From JBGAQP01 sp044220635 (GTDB taxonomy: Bacteria > Pseudomonadota > Gammaproteobacteria > Burkholderiales > Usitatibacteraceae): DNA of 40,547 bases. Numbering within the stretch: the stretch's first letter is position 1; the number at the start of each line of letters is the position of its first letter. Location of the stretch: positions 1-40,547 of the forward strand of contig JBGAQP010000029.1 in NCBI GenBank assembly GCA_044220635.1, given 5' to 3'. The translations under genes and the position numbers were made by a program. Below the pieces are notes generated by a model. That model ran no database searches. It saw only the letters and a program-made list of their open reading frames with translations, and was not told the DNA's origin. Below are positions 31,828 to 39,285 of this stretch, piece by piece.

Positions 31828-34485
31828 ATGCGTACCGCACAGGGCCGGTCTGTCGCATTCCACTTCCTTTTGTCGGTCGTGTTGCTGCTCGCGGGCGCGA
31901 GCGCCTTCGCGTTCGAGATTTCGGCGACCGGCCTGGAGCCCGACCAGCCGTCGAAGATCGCGGCCACGGTGCAGCGGGCGGTGGCCCGCATCGAGGCGGC
32001 ACGCGCCGTTCCCGTGCCCGAAGGCAAGGCGCAGCGGGACCTGTCCGAGCTGTCGGATGCGCTGGTGAGGGTTCGCCCGTCGGGCGAGCTGGAGCTCGTG
32101 TTCCATGCCGTGGGGACGGTCGGCGAGAGCGAGACCGGGGCGCTGCGCGCGCTCGGCGCGGAGATCGTCATCACCCTCGCCTCGCCCGGCATGATCCAGG
32201 CCTGGATGCGTCCCGAGCGGGTCGCGCGGGCCGCGGCATTGCCCTGGGTGTCGGCGGTCACGCCGCCCGATTACGGGGACTCGAACACGCACCCCAACAA
32301 CCCGATCAACAGCGAGGGCGTGACGCTCCACAATGCCGACGTCGCGCAGACGCAGGGAGTCGACGGCACGGGCGTCCTGGTCGGCGCCATTTCCGACGGC
32401 GTGGCGAACATCGCCGCCTCGCAGGCGCGCAACGAGCTGCCCGCGGTCAACGTGATCAACGCTGGCGCCGGGGACGAAGGCACCGCGATGCTGGAGATCA
32501 TCCACGACATGGCGCCTGGCGCGGCGCTCGCGTTCCACGGCACCGGCGGGGGAACCGCGGGCCACGTCACCGCCATCACGAACCTCGTGGCGGCGGGCGT
32601 CAACGTGATCGCGGAGGACCTCGCCTACGACGGCGAGCCCGCGTTCCAGAAGGGCGTCGTGGCCACCGCGCGGGAGAACGCGGCGTTCGGCGGCGTGACG
32701 GTGCACTCGTCGTCGGGCAATCGCGGCCAGAACCATGCGGCGCGCGTGCGCGCGGTCGGCACGGGAGGCGGCCCCGACGGGCAGGCCGGCCCATTCGCCG
32801 GTTGCACCGTGCAGCCCACCAACGTGGTCGCGATCGCACCCGGCGGCGATACGACCTTCGATCTCACGCTCGGGACTTCCACGCGGTTCACGCTGCAGTG
32901 GAGCGAGCCCCGCGCCATCTTCCCGTCGGCGGGGCAGGGCGGGTTCACCAACCTCGACCTCTACGTGATGGATGCCGCGCTGACGACCTGCCTCTACGAG
33001 AGCGTGGGCGTGCAGGCGAACGGCGTCGGCGACACCATCGAGCAGATCGCGACCGCCAACGCCGACAACAACCGGGCGGTGAAGGTCGTCGTCAACGTGA
33101 CGGGCACCTCGAGCGCCGTCGCGGCACCGCTGCTCGACCTTCGCTGGCGCGGCTCGGCGGGCCAGACCGACGCGCCCACGCGCGCGGGCAGCAACGATCC
33201 CGACAAGAACTACACGGGGGCCGCCTTCGTGATCGGGGCGGTCCGCGGGACCACCGGGGCCCTCGAGGGCTTCAGCAGCGCCGGGCCCGTGGACTTCGAG
33301 CTGACGACCATCTGCCCGGGCGGCGCAGCGGGACCTTGCGCCGGCGTGGCGGGGCCCGCGGCGCAGCAGTTCCAGGGAATGGACTTCCTCGGCGCCGACG
33401 GCACATCGGTGAGCGGCGTCGGCGGGTTCGGCTCGGGAACCTGTCCGGCCCCGAATCCGGGAGGGCAGGGCCAGTGCCTCTTCTTCGGCACCTCCGCGGC
33501 GGCGCCGCACTCGGCGGGCTGCGACGCGCTGGTGCGCGACATCATCGGTGTCGGTTCGACGCCCGCGGCGGTCCGCGCGAGGCTCGCCGCGACCGCGACG
33601 GACCTCGGCCCGCCCGGCGAGGACTCGACCAACGGCGCCGGCACGCTCGACTGCTTCGCCGCGCTCGGGCCGCCGCAGGCGCAGTGCCAGCCGCGGACCG
33701 TCAACACCGACCCGGGCGTGTGCACGGCGGCCGGGGTGTCGATCGACAACGGCTCGTTCGACACCTTCGGCGGCGCCGCCCCGACGCTCTCGCAGGCGCC
33801 GCCGGCACCGTATCCGCTCGGCGTCACGGCGGTGACGCTCACGGCGACCGACAGCGACAACCTCTTCATGACCTGCACCGCGCCGGTCACGGTGCAGGAC
33901 GCGGAGCCCCCGGTCCTGTCGAACGTCCCGGCGCCGATCGTCGTGGAGCAGACCGCGCTCGCCGGCACGCCGGTGGCGGTGCCCCTGCCCACGGCCGTCG
34001 ACAACTGCTCCGTCGCCAGCGTGGTGAGCGATGCGCCCGCGGTGTTCCCGCTCGGCGTCACCACGGTCCACTTCACGGCGACGGACGGCTCGGGCAACAC
34101 GGTGATGGCCTCGACCACGGTGACGGTGGAGGACACCACGCCGCCGACGATCAATGCCGTGGTCGCGACTCCCGATGCCCTGTGGCCGCCGAACCACAAG
34201 ATGACCGCGGTCGCGGTCACGGTCGACGTGACGGACATCTGCGACGTTTCCCCGGCGTGCAGGATCGTGTCGGTGGCGAGCAACGAGCCGGTCGACGGCC
34301 CGGGAGACGGCGCCACGTCGCCCGACTGGGAGATCGTCGGCGACCTCGCGGTGAGGCTGCGCGCCGAGCGCGCGGGCCCGGAAACCGGCCGCGTCTACAC
34401 GATCACGGTGGAGTGCACGGACGATTCGGGCAACAGCGCGCAACGCAACGTCGAGGTGACGGTCGCGCACGACCGGCGCAAGTGA
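31828..34485 (+). CDS. Secreted subtilase-like protein with Glu at the His site and HYR-type C-terminus
   Basis: An 885-residue exported protein of the S8/S53 peptidase clan. A signal peptide ends near SAFAFE, then a propeptide-like region to about 145. The catalytic domain shows Asp190 (VGAISDGV), an oxyanion Asn298 (SSSGNRGQ) and Ser556 (FFGTSAAAPHSAG). Where subtilases have His in HGT, the sequence is DEGTAMLEIIHDMAPGA, with Glu217. Sedolisins also use Glu at that site, but their partner Asp four residues on is Met221 here. The catalytic set could be Asp190-Glu217-Ser556, or the protein might be inactive. The C-terminus (about 690-885) holds an HYR-like domain (VPLPTAVDNCSVASVVSDAP, FTATDGSGNTVMASTTVTV) and a related unit (PDALWPPNHKM). 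TGGAGG precedes the ATG. Substrate unknown. Confidence 0.87.
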   Translation: MRTAQGRSVAFHFLLSVVLLLAGASAFAFEISATGLEPDQPSKIAATVQRAVARIEAARAVPVPEGKAQRDLSELSDALVRVRPSGELELVFHAVGTVGESETGALRALGAEIVITLASPGMIQAWMRPERVARAAALPWVSAVTPPDYGDSNTHPNNPINSEGVTLHNADVAQTQGVDGTGVLVGAISDGVANIAASQARNELPAVNVINAGAGDEGTAMLEIIHDMAPGAALAFHGTGGGTAGHVTAITNLVAAGVNVIAEDLAYDGEPAFQKGVVATARENAAFGGVTVHSSSGNRGQNHAARVRAVGTGGGPDGQAGPFAGCTVQPTNVVAIAPGGDTTFDLTLGTSTRFTLQWSEPRAIFPSAGQGGFTNLDLYVMDAALTTCLYESVGVQANGVGDTIEQIATANADNNRAVKVVVNVTGTSSAVAAPLLDLRWRGSAGQTDAPTRAGSNDPDKNYTGAAFVIGAVRGTTGALEGFSSAGPVDFELTTICPGGAAGPCAGVAGPAAQQFQGMDFLGADGTSVSGVGGFGSGTCPAPNPGGQGQCLFFGTSAAAPHSAGCDALVRDIIGVGSTPAAVRARLAATATDLGPPGEDSTNGAGTLDCFAALGPPQAQCQPRTVNTDPGVCTAAGVSIDNGSFDTFGGAAPTLSQAPPAPYPLGVTAVTLTATDSDNLFMTCTAPVTVQDAEPPVLSNVPAPIVVEQTALAGTPVAVPLPTAVDNCSVASVVSDAPAVFPLGVTTVHFTATDGSGNTVMASTTVTVEDTTPPTINAVVATPDALWPPNHKMTAVAVTVDVTDICDVSPACRIVSVASNEPVDGPGDGATSPDWEIVGDLAVRLRAERAGPETGRVYTITVECTDDSGNSAQRNVEVTVAHDRRK

Positions 34486-35285
34486 CGGGAACGCGGCGCG
34501 TGGCTCCGAGCGCGCGCCGCGCCCGCCTCGCGTCCATCGCCGTGCTGGCGGCGCTGTGCGCCGCATCCCCGGACGCCCCGGCGTGGAGCGAGGACTTCGC
34601 GTCGGGGCGCCTCGATCCCGCGCGGTGGCAGCGCACCCTCGAGGGCGATTTCCGGGCGCACGCCGCGGAGGTCGTCGCGACGGCCTCCGGTGCGGGATTC
34701 CGCCTGCGCCTCGCGGCCGATACGCGCGGAACGCGCGACGACACGGTCAAGCACGTCGGCGTGGGGAGCCGCTGCGCGATTGCGCTCGGGCCCGGCGCGC
34801 GGATGCGGGTGCGGCTCGACTGGGGTCCGCCCGCGAACGCAAGCTACCTCGCGGCCGCGGTCGTGCTGTCGCCGCATCGGACGACGGGCGATCCGGGAAC
34901 GACCGCCGATTGGCTCTCGATCGGCTATGTCGGCGTGCCTCCCGGGCGCCATGCGCGACTGCTTGTCGCCGCGCGCGTGAACGGCGTGGTGCGCACCTTG
35001 TTCGACGAGGGATGGCCCCGTGCGAACCGGCAGGGACGGCCGATCGGGCGCTCGGAACTCGAGGTCGCCTGGCGCGAGGCGTCCCTCGAGATCCGCGAAG
35101 GCGGCCGGCTCGTCCACACCGCGGCGGCGGCCGACGCGCCATTCGGATCGGCCCATGTCTACCTGCAGCTCGCGAGCCACAGCAACTTTCCCGAGCGTGC
35201 GGTCCACTTCGAGGACTTGCGCTTCGAGCCATCCGGAGGTCCTGCGCCCGGGAAGGGATTCCCGGCCGCGCCGGAGTGCGGCTAG
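34482..35285 (+). CDS. Secreted protein of unknown function, coupled to the subtilase-like gene
   Basis: A 267-residue protein read from GTG at 34482, which overlaps the previous stop as GTGA; a second GTG at 34500 is possible. A signal peptide is likely (hydrophobic run LASIAVLAALCAASPDAPA). The mature part starts EDFASGRLDPARW, the typical opening of secreted concanavalin-like (LamG/GH16-like) jelly-roll domains that bind or cut polysaccharides, and strand-rich segments follow (FRLRLAADTRG, YLQLASHSNFPE). No catalytic motif of a known glycosidase is seen, so only a fold resemblance is offered. Tight coupling to the subtilase-like gene suggests both are secreted together. It converges on the DUF937 gene with overlapping stop codons. 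Confidence 0.72.
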   Translation: MTGTRRVAPSARRARLASIAVLAALCAASPDAPAWSEDFASGRLDPARWQRTLEGDFRAHAAEVVATASGAGFRLRLAADTRGTRDDTVKHVGVGSRCAIALGPGARMRVRLDWGPPANASYLAAAVVLSPHRTTGDPGTTADWLSIGYVGVPPGRHARLLVAARVNGVVRTLFDEGWPRANRQGRPIGRSELEVAWREASLEIREGGRLVHTAAAADAPFGSAHVYLQLASHSNFPERAVHFEDLRFEPSGGPAPGKGFPAAPECG

Positions 35286-35872
35286 CGCATGGCCTTGCCC
35301 ACCATGTTCAGGATGTCGTCGAGCGCGTTGCCGTCGCCGTTCATGTCGAGCATCGAGGCGAGCCCGGTCGAGGCGCGCGGGGTTCCGGCTCCGGCGGAAC
35401 CTGCGCCGAGGAGGCTTCCCAGGAGGCCGCCGAGGCCGCCGCCCGCCGCGGGGGCCTCGGCCGCCGCGCCCGGCTGCTTCGCCGCGTAACCGGCGACCAT
35501 CATCGCGAGCATCGGCAGCATCTTCTGGAGCAGCCCGGGGTCGATCCCCGACTGCGCGGACGCGTTCTGCGCGACCGTGCGGCTCACGTCCTTGGAACCG
35601 AAGATCTGCCCCAGGACGTCGTTGCCGCGCCCGACGTTCGTCGGCTGCGGCGAGAGCACGTCGTCGAGGAGACTGCCGCCGCCGAGCTGCCCCAGGAGGC
35701 TGCCCAGGCCCTCGAGGCCTGCGGGCTGCGACTGCGCCTGCTTCTTGAATCCGCCGAGAATGGCCGGCAGCAACGCCTCGGCGCCGCTCGTCGCCTGGGA
35801 TTCGCTCACCCCCAGCTCTTTCGCCATCGACCGCAGGCCTCCGGCCTGGGCGAGGATGTCGGTGATCTGCAT
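35282..35872 (-). CDS. DUF937 (YidB-like) protein
   Basis: A 196-residue cytoplasmic-looking protein of the DUF937 family. It starts MQITDILAQAGGL and has the characteristic LLPAILGGFKKQ and Gly/Leu-rich helices (GLGSLLGQLGGGSLLDDVL). A low-complexity Ala/Gly linker (about 150-170) leads to a conserved C-terminal tail, LASMLDMNGDGNALDDILNM, which resembles a calcium loop. The ATG at 35872 was chosen for its strong upstream GGAGGGGAG; an in-frame ATG at 35905 is further upstream without such a site. The function of the family is not established. It may be co-transcribed with the small ORF 45 bases upstream. Confidence 0.88.
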   Translation of the reverse strand: MQITDILAQAGGLRSMAKELGVSESQATSGAEALLPAILGGFKKQAQSQPAGLEGLGSLLGQLGGGSLLDDVLSPQPTNVGRGNDVLGQIFGSKDVSRTVAQNASAQSGIDPGLLQKMLPMLAMMVAGYAAKQPGAAAEAPAAGGGLGGLLGSLLGAGSAGAGTPRASTGLASMLDMNGDGNALDDILNMVGKAMR

Positions 35873-35917
35873 GGAACGCTCCCCTCCTATTTGATCGCAA
35901 AACACTACTTTGGCGCG

Positions 35918-36244
35918 CTAAAGCCGCCGCATTTCATGATGCGCATTTCCGGGACCACCCCGGTTGACCGCGGTCAACGAGACGGGAAAGGCCCGCAGCG
36001 GCCGCGCCGTGCGCAGCTTACCGCGCACCTGGCCGGCGAAGTCATCCCCGTGCTGCGCCTCGAGGGCGTCGATCTGCGCCTGCGGAAGGCGAAGCCGCTC
36101 GGGATCCGCTCCCGGGAGCGTCTCTCCCAGCGGGCGGGCGGGAAACACCACCGCGTAATGCTCGGCATTGAAGTTCAGGGGCGATGCGAAGAATCGGGGG
36201 TACGGCCCGGGGTCCGCGGGCTTGAGATGCGCGAAGAAGTTCAT
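35918..36244 (-). CDS. Small ORF, possibly real
   Basis: A 108-residue frame with high-GC codon use. Its N-terminal part reads like a folded protein (MNFFAHLKPADPGPYPRFF, LNFNAEHYAVVFPARPLGE), but no family is recognised. It precedes the DUF937 gene on the same strand with a 45-base gap. Against it: no ribosome site at its ATG, and that ATG overlaps the start of the plus-strand ORF at 36243, so at most one of the two can be expressed easily from this start. The palindrome at 35963 falls inside it and encodes LTAVN. Confidence 0.4.
   Translation of the reverse strand: MNFFAHLKPADPGPYPRFFASPLNFNAEHYAVVFPARPLGETLPGADPERLRLPQAQIDALEAQHGDDFAGQVRGKLRTARPLRAFPVSLTAVNRGGPGNAHHEMRRL
35963..35978. promoter_or_regulatory. 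Perfect 16-base palindrome (candidate operator)
   Basis: GTTGACCGCGGTCAAC is a perfect inverted repeat. A nearly identical copy lies at 29025-29040. It is 91 bases upstream of the DUF937 start (minus strand), where it could serve as a regulator site; it could also be chance coding sequence in the small ORF. Confidence 0.4.
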
Positions 36245-36506
36245 GCGGGGCCACGGCTACATCAAGAAGGACTTCGACGTGAGGCGGTGGGCGGCGCCGG
36301 CGTTCGCCGAGGCCGCGCTGAGGGAACTGGCCGAGGAGGACTTCGCCGACGCGGCCGGGGAGAAGCCCATGCCCGAAGGGCCGGCGCCGCGTCCCGGAAA
36401 CCTGGAGGAGAGCCAGCGCAGGGCGGCCGGGACGGGCGGGCCCGGCAAGCCCCGGCGCAAGCACGCTCCACGGCCCCCCGACTTTGATCCTGCGCAAACC
36501 CCGTGA
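36243..36506 (+). CDS. Small ORF, possibly real
   Basis: An 87-residue frame with strong G/C third positions through most of its length (HGYIKKDFDVRRWAAPAFAE onward), then a Gly/Pro/Arg-rich tail with weaker codon bias. It may encode a small soluble protein, but no family is recognised. Its ATG overlaps the start of the minus-strand ORF and only a weak GAAGAAG lies upstream. It could equally be an artefact of GC-rich DNA. The region between it and the next gene (36507-36679) shows no gene. Confidence 0.35.
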   Translation: MRGHGYIKKDFDVRRWAAPAFAEAALRELAEEDFADAAGEKPMPEGPAPRPGNLEESQRRAAGTGGPGKPRRKHAPRPPDFDPAQTP

Positions 36507-36679
36507 AGAAATCATCCGGTATCGTCCACTCAGTGTCCGGAAGCGTCCATCAAGCCCGCGCCAGTCGCGGATCATTCCCGATGTGAGCGAATGCGAGCAG
36601 CCGACGTGCCGGGCGCGGCGCCCGATTTCCCGCGAATTCCCGAACCCCCCAACCCCCGAACCCCACGAAGGAGCCTGAA

Positions 36680-37294
36680 ATGAAGTCGAAGTCCATCCTC
36701 GCGATCACGCTGTTCGCCGCGGCCTTTGCCGGGGCGGCGCTCGCGCAGCAGCCGGCCGCCACCGGTGGCGCCGTCCTGAAGAGCGAACCCGGCAAGGCGA
36801 CGCTCGCCCAGGCGATCAAGGCCTCCGCCCTGGTCACCGGCATCGACAAGGCGACCCGCACCGTGACGCTCAAGGGACCCAAGGGCGACACGTTCGACAT
36901 CGTCGCGGGCGACGAGGTCAAGAACTTCGACCAGATCAAGGTCGGCGATTCCGTCGTCGTGCGCTACGTCGAGGCGCTCTCGCTCGAGCTGCGCAAGACC
37001 AAGGGCACCGCCGGCGCGCCGGTCGTGCGCGAGGAGGCCGCGAAGGCGAAGGCCGGCGAGAAGCCGGGCGTCGCCGGCGCACGACAGGTCACCGCGATCG
37101 CGGAAGTCACCGCCGTCGACCCGAAGAAGAGCACGATCACGCTCAAGGGACCCAAGGGCAAGGTCGTGACCCTCAACGTGCAGAACCCCGAGCAGTTCAA
37201 GGTCGTCAAGAAGGGCGACCAGGTCGACGTGACCTACACCGAGGCGCTCGCGCTGAGCGTGGAGCCCGCCCCGAAGGCCGCACCGAAGAAGTGA
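36680..37294 (+). CDS. Periplasmic protein with two copies of a beta-strand domain
   Basis: A 204-residue protein with a signal peptide ending near GAALAQQ. The mature part has two similar ~55-residue units, about 50-104 and 140-195. Both contain TLKGPKG, then a strand pair and VGDSVVVRYVEALSLEL or KGDQVDVTYTEALALSV. Unit ends share an EAL(S/A)L pattern. Between them is a Lys/Ala-rich linker. Similar proteins are common in Burkholderiales, mostly as hypothetical proteins; the function is unknown. GAAGGAG precedes the ATG. At DNA level a 21-base block around GGGACCCAAGGGC is identical in both units, so the duplication is old at protein level but locally conserved. Confidence 0.82.
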   Translation: MKSKSILAITLFAAAFAGAALAQQPAATGGAVLKSEPGKATLAQAIKASALVTGIDKATRTVTLKGPKGDTFDIVAGDEVKNFDQIKVGDSVVVRYVEALSLELRKTKGTAGAPVVREEAAKAKAGEKPGVAGARQVTAIAEVTAVDPKKSTITLKGPKGKVVTLNVQNPEQFKVVKKGDQVDVTYTEALALSVEPAPKAAPKK

Positions 37295-37424
37295 CCCGAA
37301 GAAACGCGGGACGCCGATGCGCGGTGAACGTCCAGCTTCGACCGGGGTCGAAACCCCGGGGCGCACGCAGCGGTCCCGCAGCATTGAATTTCCATTTCCC
37401 CTCCACCCAGCAGGAGCATCAAGC

Positions 37425-37988
37425 ATGAGAAGACTCGCAACCGTCCTCGCCGTCGTTTCCGGCCTCGCCGCAGTGCCCGCCCTCTCGCAGGAGTGGTACG
37501 TCGGCGCCGGCCTCGGCCGCGGCAACCTCAACATTTCGGGCCAGGATCTCACCGGCCTTTCCGATGCAAGCGTCAACGACAGCGACACGACGTACTCGCT
37601 GCGCGGCGGCTATCGCTTCCACCCGAACTTCGCCGTCGAGCTGGGCTATTACGACCTCGGGTCCTATGGCTTCAGCGGCACGCTCGGCAGCACCGCGGTT
37701 TCCGGGACGGCCAAGGCCAAGTCCTACGGCATCTCCCTCGTGGCGATCGCGCCGCTCAGCCCGGCGTTCGATATCTACGGGCGGCTCGGCTGGGCGGAGT
37801 CGGAGCTGAAGGTCAATGCCAGCACGACGCTCGTGAACGCCAACTCCTCCGACCGGCAGAGCGAGGCGACTTACGGCGTCGGCGCGCGCTGGAACCTCAA
37901 CAAGAACGTCGGCATCTTCGCCGAGTGGATGAAGAACGACCAGATCGAGGTGGACAGCTACCTCGTCGGCGTGGACTTCCGCTTCTGA
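37425..37988 (+). CDS. Small outer-membrane beta-barrel protein
   Basis: A 187-residue protein with a signal peptide ending near VPALSQE and eight or so amphipathic strands with terminal aromatic residues. Segments such as WYVGAGLGRGNLN, YRFHPNFAVELGYYDLGSYG and the C-terminal VDSYLVGVDFRF, ending in Phe, are typical of OmpA-like/OMP_b-brl proteins. CAGGAG precedes the ATG. It follows the duplicated-domain protein by 130 bases and ends just before a strong hairpin. The function is unknown; small barrels of this kind often stabilise or seal the outer membrane. Confidence 0.85.
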   Translation: MRRLATVLAVVSGLAAVPALSQEWYVGAGLGRGNLNISGQDLTGLSDASVNDSDTTYSLRGGYRFHPNFAVELGYYDLGSYGFSGTLGSTAVSGTAKAKSYGISLVAIAPLSPAFDIYGRLGWAESELKVNASTTLVNANSSDRQSEATYGVGARWNLNKNVGIFAEWMKNDQIEVDSYLVGVDFRF

Positions 37989-38000
37989 CCGATGCGGGAC

Positions 38001-38028
38001 GCGCCCGCCCGGGTCCCCGGGCGGGCGC
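38001..38028 (+). terminator. Strong GC hairpin after the barrel gene
   Basis: GCGCCCGCCCGGG and CCCGGGCGGGCGC are perfect inverted arms with only two bases between them, 12 bases after the stop codon. The following sequence (CGTTCTCC) is only weakly T-rich, so it may end transcription with help from other factors or protect mRNA ends. Confidence 0.6.
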
Positions 38029-38083
38029 CGTTCTCCACCCGACCCCTATTCCGAGTCACGACCGGACGATACGGAGCCGAACG

Positions 38084-39247
38084 ATGCCAACCCGCCAGCC
38101 TTCGCAGTCCCTTGCCATCGCCGTCGCGCTCCTGATGGGGCTCGCGCCGGCCTGGGCGCAGCAAGCTCCGGCGCCCGCTTCGGCCGCTCCGGCCGCGGCC
38201 GCTCCGGCCGCCGTCGTCCCGCAGCAGGAGCTCGACCAGCTCCTCGCGCCGATCGCCCTGTACCCTGACGCGCTCATCGCCCAGATCCTCATGGCCTCCA
38301 CCTATCCGCTGGAAGTCGTCGAGGCGGCGCGCTGGTCGAAGGCGAACCCGGGCGTGAAGGACAAGGCGCTCGAGGAGGCGATGCAGAAGCAATCCTGGGA
38401 CCCGGCGGTGAAGGCGCTCACCGCGGTGCCGCAGGTCCTCGGTCACATGAACGACAACCTCGCGTGGACGCAGAAGCTGGGGGATGCCTTCCTCGCCGAC
38501 CAGAAGGCGGTGATGAAGACCGTGCAGGGGCTGCGCGCGAAAGCGCAGTCCGCGGGCAACCTCAAGTCGACGCCCCAGCAGACGGTGAAGACGGAGCAGC
38601 AGGCCGGCCAGACCGTCTACATCATCGAGTCGCCCAAGCCCGAGGTGGTCTACGTCCCGACCTACAACCCGGCCACGGTCTACGGGACCTGGTGGTATCC
38701 GTACCCGCCCTATTCGATGTATCCCCCCGCCTACCCCTACGGGGCCGGGATCGCGTTCGCCACGGGAGTCGCCGTGGGCGCCGCCATCTGGGGCAACTGC
38801 AACTGGGGCGGCAACGAGATCAACATCAACCGGACGAGCTACAACAACTTCAACCGGACCAACATCCAGAACACCAACTTCCAGCACAACGCGGAGCACC
38901 GCAAGGGCGTGTCCTACGGCAACCAGGCGGCTTCGCAGAAGTACGGCCGCGGCGGCGACGCCGCGGGCGCGCAATCGCGCGAGCAGTACCGGGGCCGCGA
39001 GCAGGCCTCGGCCGCGACCCAGGGGGCCGGCGCCCGCGATGCGGGTTCGCGCTCTGCCTCGGCGGGTTCGATGGACTCGCGCTCGGCGTCGGCGGGCTCG
39101 CGCTCGGGCGGCGGTGGCGGAGGGTTCTCGGGCGCCGGATCGGGCGCCTCGACGCAAGCCGCGAGCAGCCGCGGCAGCGCGAGCCGCGGCTCCATGAGCG
39201 GCGGCAGCCGCGGAGGCGGCGGTCGCGGCGGCGGAGGCCGGCGCTGA
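38084..39247 (+). CDS. DUF3300 exported protein
   Basis: A 387-residue exported protein. A signal peptide ends near APAWAQQ, then an Ala/Pro linker and the DUF3300 core: QELDQLLAPIALYPDALIAQ, ILMASTYPLEVVEAARW, LGHMNDNLAWTQKLGDAFL and EVVYVPTYNP. A hydrophobic Tyr/Pro segment follows (YPYPPYSMYPPAYPYG), then an Asn-rich stretch (NINRTSYNNFNRTNIQNTN) and a long Gly/Ser/Arg/Ala low-complexity tail that ends in GGGGRR. The core family has no known function. ACGGAG precedes the ATG. Its stop overlaps an ATG of the next frame, and the DUF2950 gene follows, a recurring pair. Confidence 0.9.
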   Translation: MPTRQPSQSLAIAVALLMGLAPAWAQQAPAPASAAPAAAAPAAVVPQQELDQLLAPIALYPDALIAQILMASTYPLEVVEAARWSKANPGVKDKALEEAMQKQSWDPAVKALTAVPQVLGHMNDNLAWTQKLGDAFLADQKAVMKTVQGLRAKAQSAGNLKSTPQQTVKTEQQAGQTVYIIESPKPEVVYVPTYNPATVYGTWWYPYPPYSMYPPAYPYGAGIAFATGVAVGAAIWGNCNWGGNEININRTSYNNFNRTNIQNTNFQHNAEHRKGVSYGNQAASQKYGRGGDAAGAQSREQYRGREQASAATQGAGARDAGSRSASAGSMDSRSASAGSRSGGGGGGFSGAGSGASTQAASSRGSASRGSMSGGSRGGGGRGGGGRR

Positions 39248-39285
39248 TGGCACGCCATTTCGATTCGACCGGGAGACCCGAGAAC

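Noticed and set aside
29245..34566. Very long minus-strand frame (over 1,700 codons)
   Set aside because: Its 3' end is the real lipoprotein gene; the rest is Arg/Ala-rich low-complexity shadow of the MCE, MlaE and subtilase-like genes.
36042..36575. Minus-strand frame of 177 codons
   Set aside because: Arg/Pro-rich without motifs and overlapping two better small frames.
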